Shown here: positions 58,320 through 64,000 of the stretch, piece after piece
How positions within the stretch are numbered: position 1 is the stretch's first letter
Layout: each line of letters opens with the position of its first letter
From: Haemonchus contortus
Taxonomy: Eukaryota; Nematoda; Chromadorea; Rhabditida; Trichostrongylidae
DNA: 64,000 nt
NCBI GenBank assembly: GCA_000469685.2
Contig: LS997567.1
Span: forward strand, 15,825,415 to 15,889,414
Direction: 5' to 3'
Made by a program: the position numbers and the translations under genes
The notes under the pieces: model-generated
The model's database searches: none
What the model saw: only the letters and a program-made list of their open reading frames with translations
Told to the model about the DNA's origin: nothing

Positions 58320-59460
58320 TTCTTCACCTTTTCTTACTCGAGCTTTGACAAGGTCCTCCTTGATCACGTCTCGCCACCTCTTTTTTGGGACTCCTTATGG
58401 ACGCTCCCCTTGAGCTTCGAATTCCATTGCCTCTCTTACTGGATGATCCATCTCAGCGGAGTAAAGCTGTCTTCTATGAATCCTCTTAACGGGTGAGCAC
58501 TCGCTGCTTCGAAGCATCGACGGTTTTCACCACTGCTCTGTATCTCTTTAGTATTCCTCTGATCGTGAGAGTTCTGGACCGCCGACGACCGCAGAAAATA
58601 CCAGCGGACTCCCTTCACTTCATCCATGCCGCGTTTATTCGGATCCACGCTACTGCCAGCGGCTAGATCACTCACTGAGTGCCGGAAGTTCTGTTCTCTT
58701 CCGTTAGCTTCCCCAGAGTCGTCTACGATTGACTCAATGCAATTTGAAAGCTGAAAAACTTCTCTTCTCTCCAGGCTTCTCCAAGTTCAGCATGAATCCA
58801 TTCTCCGCCAACACTTTCTGCCATTTCTGCAGCTTGCTTTGAAGTTTCTCTCTGCTCTACGCTATCAGAGCGATGTTATCAGCGTAGCGGATGTTTGTCA
58901 GTGACCTATGTGGGAGTTCGCTTTTGATGACATACGTGAGTGTTAGTAGAAAGTGGAACAAGCTTGGAGCTTATCCCTGGTGTACCCCAACAGTGACATC
59001 TACTGCCCCAGTTTGGCTATGTGGGGTGCGTATTGTTGTCGTTGAACTACCTGTCTTTCACCAGAGGGGTCATGTGCTCTGGAACGTTTCATTTTTGGAG
59101 CGCTTCTCAGAGGGCTTGTCGCGGGAGACGGTCGAATGACTTCTCCGAAGCGAGGAGAGCTAGGTAGCACGGGTCTGCACTTCACCAAATACCCTTCCAT
59201 CACTTGCGTGACTATTCAGAAAAGTTTGTTAGAGACTTTCTAGCATGAAGTCGAAGTGCTCCCGTAGGTCTGGACAAGTTCCCTAAATCTTGAGTCGACT
59301 GACCGCTCGAACCGCTTCTTGGTGCGAGCGGTCAGTCGACTCAAGAATGGGAGAACTCGTCCAGACCTCAGAGGAGCTGTCGGAGGAATTTTCCACTCAC
59401 GTCTGAACTCATCAAGCGTCTTCAGGATCGCTCTCTTGTTGTTCTGAAGGGAATTCACTA
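58320..59460 (-). mobile_element. RTE copy G, family of copy A, with foldback 5' end
   Basis: Minus strand: ERSVDSRFRELVQT (about 59,300; ERLVDSRLRELVPV in copy A), APHIAKLGQ (59,008), YADNIALIA then LQSKLQKWQKVLAENGF (58,886-58,790), and the C-terminal wording VSDLAAGSSVDPNKRGMDEV (58,680-58,615), KKRWRDVIKEDLVKARV (about 58,380-58,330). The palm box reads YADN (58,875-58,886): the second catalytic aspartate is lost. Frames are broken repeatedly. At its 5' edge the ERSVDSR segment is duplicated in inverted orientation (59,325-59,375). Confidence 0.8.
59288..59346. repeat. Perfect 22-bp inverted repeat, 15-nt loop
   Basis: 59,288-59,309 is the exact reverse complement of 59,325-59,346. Both arms encode ERSVDSR wording of the RTE reverse transcriptase, one on each strand, so this is an inverted duplication of element sequence. 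Confidence 0.95.
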
Positions 59461-59629
59461 CTCCGATGTCCTGAGTGGCCCGGCGCTGTGCGAGATGAAC
59501 GCATTTTGCAATCCCTGATACTTGAATTCAATCGGATCCTACGTATCTCGCTATAGCAATTGCTTTGTCGCAATGTCTACTTCCACAGCGTATTTCCCAA
59601 TGCGAGCTATCATTATTATAGTGTAGGGC

Positions 59630-59640
59630 GGGGGGGGGGG
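59630..59640 (+). repeat. Poly-G run (11 G) between two RTE copies
   Basis: Just upstream of the 5' end of RTE copy H, in the spacer between the two outward-facing copies G and H. Confidence 0.85.
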
Positions 59641-59689
59641 AAGGGGAAGAGAAAAAGAGTTGGAAGAAACTGTCTGATTTCTGCAGATG

Positions 59690-62600
59690 ACCACCTAACG
59701 TAGGGCGTTCCCAGGTGGCGGATAGGGGAATGTATCGCCGACCAAAAGTCACCGGTACTCGCCCAGAGACGCAACTGGATTCAGGGGATGGACTCCCTGA
59801 TTGTGCTGTGCTGGTCGATATACCCTCTGTTTGTGGCAGGTGTATCCACGCATACGTGTGTGCTGAGTCTGCGGGCGCAGTTGGTACCCTGCCTATCGAT
59901 TCAACCTGAAGCTTGCATTTGAACTGGGAAGTATCTGGGAAGCGATTCGGGGCAGCCTCCAAGAGTAACGCCATTAATCCACTTCGCGACCGCCTGGCTA
60001 GCACCCGGAATAAATCCAGCCCCTACGTTACTTAAATCAGAGAGTCAAAACAGGCTGCTCAAAAGGAAAAGGACTAAAATGGTTATCTGTACCTTCAACG
60101 CACAAACGCTTGCACCGAAAGCGTGTATAGAAGACCTGCTAAGTTAGAAAGATCAAGCACGATGCCATCGGGCTGACCGAGACACGGAGGCATCGCCCGC
60201 TGCAGGCCGTATTTGAGACTGGACAGGAATTGCTTCTTGGAATGTGCGACAGCAGAGGCGTCGGCGGCGTGGGTGTCCTCGTCAATACGCACTTGGCCAT
60301 AAACATCGATTCGTACGGAAGCTTGACAACCCGAATGGGACGTTTGCGATTAAAAACATGTGGCTCGACCCCAGCTCTAGCAATGTTCGTTTCCTACGTA
60401 CCAATATCTAGCTACAAAGAAGAGGAGTTGGAAGCGTTTTATATGGCTTTGGAGAGGCTCTACAGAGAAAACCACACTTTTTTCAAGATGCCAATGAGAA
60501 AATTGGCCCCAGAAGAACGACTGAAAAGCTCCACATCGGGACTAACGGAGTGGAATGGAATTAGCGGAGTGGAAGGCCGTTCGAGTTCATCATGTCGATC
60601 CGCACCATCCATGGTAACTCGCAGTTCCAGAGGCCCTCTCATTTGCGACTGACACAGCTTCTTGGTGAACAGTTCCATGAAGAAATGGGTCATATCTTCT
60701 TAAATTGGAGGTTTTGCCTGAATGATGTCGCTGTTGCCTTAAGGTTCTACAATTAATCGGACCATCATGTTCTCCGCGCTAGATCCTGTTTCTTGGTCCA
60801 TACAGAGAGACCACTGGGACAACTTCGCTTTCCTTGCAAGTGAATGGGAAGACTCCATTATCGACAACATCGATGAAGAATACAATTGACTTGTCCAACA
60901 TCTTCACGACAGTGCTAGGAAAGCAAAGAGTCTACTACGTGTAGCCAAAAGACGTTTTTTCAGAAATTTTTCGAGCTGATACGCCAGCGTGGAATCGCGC
61001 GAGCTGCAGACAATCATCAACAAATGTCCGAATTTGCGAAGCTATGCAGAGAACGATAGAGGAATATCTGAAAGAGAGAAGAGCAGCAGTTATAGACGGA
61101 GCCACCGAAGCCGGAAGGAGCATTGCCAAGGCCCAACGGAGTATCGCTCATTTTAAGACCAAGATGAGTTCCCTTCGTCGTCCTGACGGAACAGTTACTG
61201 CATCTCGAAGGGCAATGGAGAAGTTCAGCCTTGACTCCCCCTCGGATCTCTTCGCCACGTCTTCTACCTACTATCTTAGGCGAGACGTAAAGGTTATCTT
61301 GTCAGTTCTACCTTCCGAAATTCAACATGCCATCACGTCGACGAGGAATGGTACGACGCCTGGTCTCGATAGGTCTCATCCTAGGTCTCAGACCAGAACA
61401 TCTAAAGAGTCTCCCATCAGTGATCGTCAGAGCTCTGACTAGGCTCTTAGCGCGATGCCTGTCGGAATGCAAAGTGTCCACGTCGTGGAGAACAAGCAGG
61501 ACGCCAAGAAGGAGGATCTCGACGATATTGGCAACTATTGCCCAATCTGCGCGCTGACTGTAGTCTACAAGCTTTTCACGCGCATCGTCTTGAACAGGAT
61601 TGGCAGAATATTAGATGAAGGACAGCCGTGTGAACAAGCAGTGTTTCGGAGAAACTTAAGTACAATAGAGCATATCCACACTCTTACAAGACTCAATTAA
61701 GTATCGCGAGAGTACAAAATGTTGTTTTGATCTACTTTCATAGATTTGAAGGAGGCCTTTGATACCGTCGAGACAGAAGCCCTCAGCAAGCAGGGTGTAC
61801 CTACTTAACATATAAGGAGGCCTCGTGAGACCTATAAAGAAGTTATCATCAACTTGAAGAGGGGGTTCGGCAAGGCCATACCATCTCGCCCAACTTTCAG
61901 TGCCGCTCTCGAGAAAATCACGCGTCATTTGGAAAGGGAAGACCTGGGAGTGAAGGTCGACGGCAGCTACCTACATCATCTCCGCTTTGCAAAAGAGACC
62001 GTGCTTATTACACAGACATTGAGCAGGCGGAAGGAATGCTAGCTAACTTTGACAACGTTCGTGGAGAGATCGGATTACGACTGAAGCTAACGAAGATCAT
62101 GCTCATGAAAAACGGGATGGGTCCTGAAGCTCCTTCACGTTGGATAAAATGAATATCTCTGAATGCTCTAGCTACGTGTATCTAGGTAGGGAAGTCAACT
62201 TGATGAACGACCTAGCTCCGGAGCTGAGCAGAGGGAAAAGCGCTCCATGAGGAATACTCAAGTATATCGAGTATATTGACAAGTAGAATACATATTGACG
62301 CTTTGGAAAGGAAATACTTTTACTTCTTCAAATAAGGATCAAAGAGTGTTCCTGGCAATGAACAAGAACACATCGATGATCCCGTATGAAGAATATGTAA
62401 AATAGGTAGGGTATAAATAATAAAAGGTTGATTGTAAATTAGCATGCATGGGTATCCAAGGAGTAAAAAAAGTTGCAAGCAATATCTAATTCGAAACTTC
62501 CCTGCGATCTTCAAAAGCGTTTCAAGATATGTTCTTGACATCTGTTAAGAACAATCCATCGGAACCCAATTGAAGATCGCGCGAACAAAAAATAACAAAA

Positions 62601-63310
62601 AACAATCATCATGAGTTAACAAAAATATCAAGCAAAAAACTATTACATGGATACAAATACGTAGCAAACTTACCTGATCCACTCAACAATCGCAGCAGTT
62701 GAATATTTTCAGGCGAAGAGTAGTAAGTAACAGCAGTAAAATAGCAGGAGGGTTCAATACATGAAAAAATTGCGGCAGTTCGATCGGCTTATCGATTTCT
62801 CACTAAAGTTGCTCCAATGCGAAAGTGGTGAAGCAAAATTCGAACCCGTAGTCAGCCTAGCGAGGGGCGGAGCCCTGACGTCCCCAATGTTCCTGCCCTT
62901 ATTGTCCCTATCCAGACCGTTTTCCGACCTAATTCCTGCACGAATGGTATCAGAGGGGGCATCGAATTCAAACTATGTGCAAATCTCCGAAACCATTCTT
63001 TCGTGACCTGTGCCTTTAAGTGCAAAGAGGGATCCGGAGTTTCAGGCTCCGCAGCGAACGAAGATCAAGAATGCCGTTGATTGTGCAAAGAAGTCAAAAG
63101 ACTGGATTCCTTGGGACGTAAAGCGAACACCAGGACGGCCGCCAACGCGATGTCGACTTCTTCACGAAAGCTGTGAATGAAAGAAATGCTGAGCCTTGTG
63201 ATCCTGACGCGAGGATGATTTACTAAACCACTCTGGCTCGAGATAGGGACTAATGGAGACGTTACTGGCGCCCACTCGAGGAAATCGATGATCAACGGGA
63301 CGACAGGTGA
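59690..63310 (+). mobile_element. RTE copy H, family of copy B, interrupted by an insertion
   Basis: + strand: the N-terminal extension MADRGMYRRPKVTGTRPE (59,715), endonuclease VICTFNAQTLAPKACIED (60,080), CDSRGVGGVGVLVNTHLA (60,245), linker KERRAAVIDGATEAGRSI (61,065), RT fingers IGNYCPICALTVVYKLF (61,528), LNRIGRILDEGQPCEQAVF, IDLKEAFDTVETEAL (61,742), palm YLHHLRFAKETVLI and the C-terminus DWIPWDVKRTPGRPPTR (63,100), WRRYWRPLEEID, ending DQRDDR and a TGA at 63,308-63,310. The palm box is FAKE (61,986-61,997), so both aspartates are gone. Between about 62,330 and 63,045 lies sequence unrelated to the element. Many frameshifts. Confidence 0.85.
62330..63045. other. Insertion of unknown kind inside RTE copy H
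   Basis: AT-rich at the left, GC-rich at the right, with an 81-codon + frame (62,761-63,006) that I do not recognise. No terminal repeats or target duplication could be fixed by eye. Confidence 0.5.
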
Positions 63311-63690
63311 TACACGTGATGTTATAATAGAATGCCATACATCTTTGTGAACTGACACAAGTTACTCTATTACAAATGGAGACACGCAAAACATAAAGAA
63401 GATTAAAATGCGATAGAATCAGCACGAATGGTTTCTCAGACATCAGCAAGGGAGCATTATAAATTACAAAAATGCTCGCATCATTGTCTTCTACACGTTG
63501 TAAAGATTCTTCTGCCGTTTGAAGTTTTCTGACTGAACACTTTAAAGAGTGAACGGCCTAACCTTCCGACGTAATCTTCTTCTCCAGAGGCCTGAATACA
63601 ATTCGAGATAGTTTACAATATCCGATAGCATCTGATCTCTGTAGTAGAAAAACTTCATCTCCGTAGTTCATCTCGGATTTCCTTTGCAGA
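63311..63690. other. Unassigned sequence
   Basis: Between the end of RTE copy H and a mariner end. Nothing supported. Confidence 0.4.
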
Positions 63691-63695
63691 ATCTA

Positions 63696-64000
63696 TTAGG
63701 TTGATGCATAATTATTGTGGATTTTTTCGCGGCTCTTTTTCTCTTGAAAGAATTTGACTTTCAAGTTCGGGTTTTTCCTAGAAATGATCTACTTGATTTC
63801 CTCTACAAGAACATACTCGAAAAACCATCCGTATATTCGCGAAATTAGGCTTCACTACTTCGAAAAAGATTGGAAGGTGGCGCACTCATTCCGCGATCTC
63901 AGTAACTTTTCAGCGATCGTTCATTAGGTGATCTAGTGAAAGTGCACGTGATGTCCTGATGGTCAAACACGGTCAAATACGGTCAAAAATTTTGATTTTT
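63696..64000 (+). mobile_element. mariner element, left end, cut by the window edge
   Basis: Begins TTAGGTTGATGCATAATTAT, a common nematode mariner terminus. The + frame then reads REIRLHYFEKDWKVAHSF (about 63,838-63,890), a match to the helix-turn-helix start of mariner transposases of the form IR..LLYEFKxGxxAAEAxR. A stop follows shortly, so the copy is probably dead. The remainder lies beyond the window. Confidence 0.6.

Noticed and set aside
58183..58413. Ser-rich + frame at 58.2-58.4 kb
   Set aside because: It reads a TTCTTC/TCACCTTC-rich stretch at the 3' edge of RTE copy G and has no other support.

Overview
This is eukaryotic DNA, most probably from a clade V parasitic nematode (hookworm or other strongylid). 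The evidence is indirect. The only conserved host gene is cut into short exons with GT..AG borders and TTTTCAG-type acceptors, its introns are 8-10 kb long, and those introns are full of degraded RTE-type and CR1-type non-LTR retrotransposons and Tc1/mariner elements of kinds I associate with such genomes. There is no bacterial gene organisation. Nearly all open frames in the window are repeat artefacts or transposon remnants.

Layout. 1-10,267 is one block of AC-rich (TG-rich on the other strand) simple satellite arranged in higher-order units of about 1.3-1.4 kb. 10,268-16,800 holds sequence I cannot assign, a small endonuclease scrap, an RTE element with a tRNA-like Pol III promoter at its head (about 14.0-16.35 kb) and a second RTE scrap. 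From 16,813 to 46,704, on the + strand, lie exons whose products match the C-terminal coiled-coil of the EVI5 family of TBC-domain Rab GTPase-activating proteins (16,813-16,974 tentative; 17,440-17,595; 28,139-28,309; 38,211-38,364; 46,603-46,704). The TBC catalytic domain is not in the window, so the 5' part must lie upstream or outside, and the 3' end is not identified.

The introns hold a 120-150 bp minisatellite (17.77-18.36 kb), a Tc1-like MITE (19.32-19.84 kb), two adjoining RTE copies (20.29-24.88 kb), a mariner relic (25.6-26.3 kb), a CR1-like LINE (29.97-31.72 kb), a nearly perfect palindrome with two 570-bp arms and a 21-nt loop flanked by GAA/TTC repeats (31.73-33.37 kb), further RTE copies (33.38-37.06 kb), a 121-bp foldback (39.4 kb), and a Tc1/mariner copy that has lost all three catalytic aspartates (42.05-43.14 kb).

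Downstream of 46.7 kb there are two 1.26-kb Tc1/mariner elements with clear terminal inverted repeats (46,731-47,997 and 48,606-49,867), mariner ends at 48.02 kb and 63.70 kb, GC-rich tandem repeats, dispersed duplications, and two RTE copies facing away from each other (58.3-59.46 kb minus; 59.69-63.31 kb plus). Every reverse transcriptase here is interrupted, and four of them also carry different lesions in the catalytic [FY]xDD box, so these are dead copies. The most notable structures are the 10-kb higher-order satellite, the 570-bp-arm palindrome placed exactly between two truncated LINEs, and a transposon insertion whose empty site is preserved in a paralogous repeat 4 kb away.
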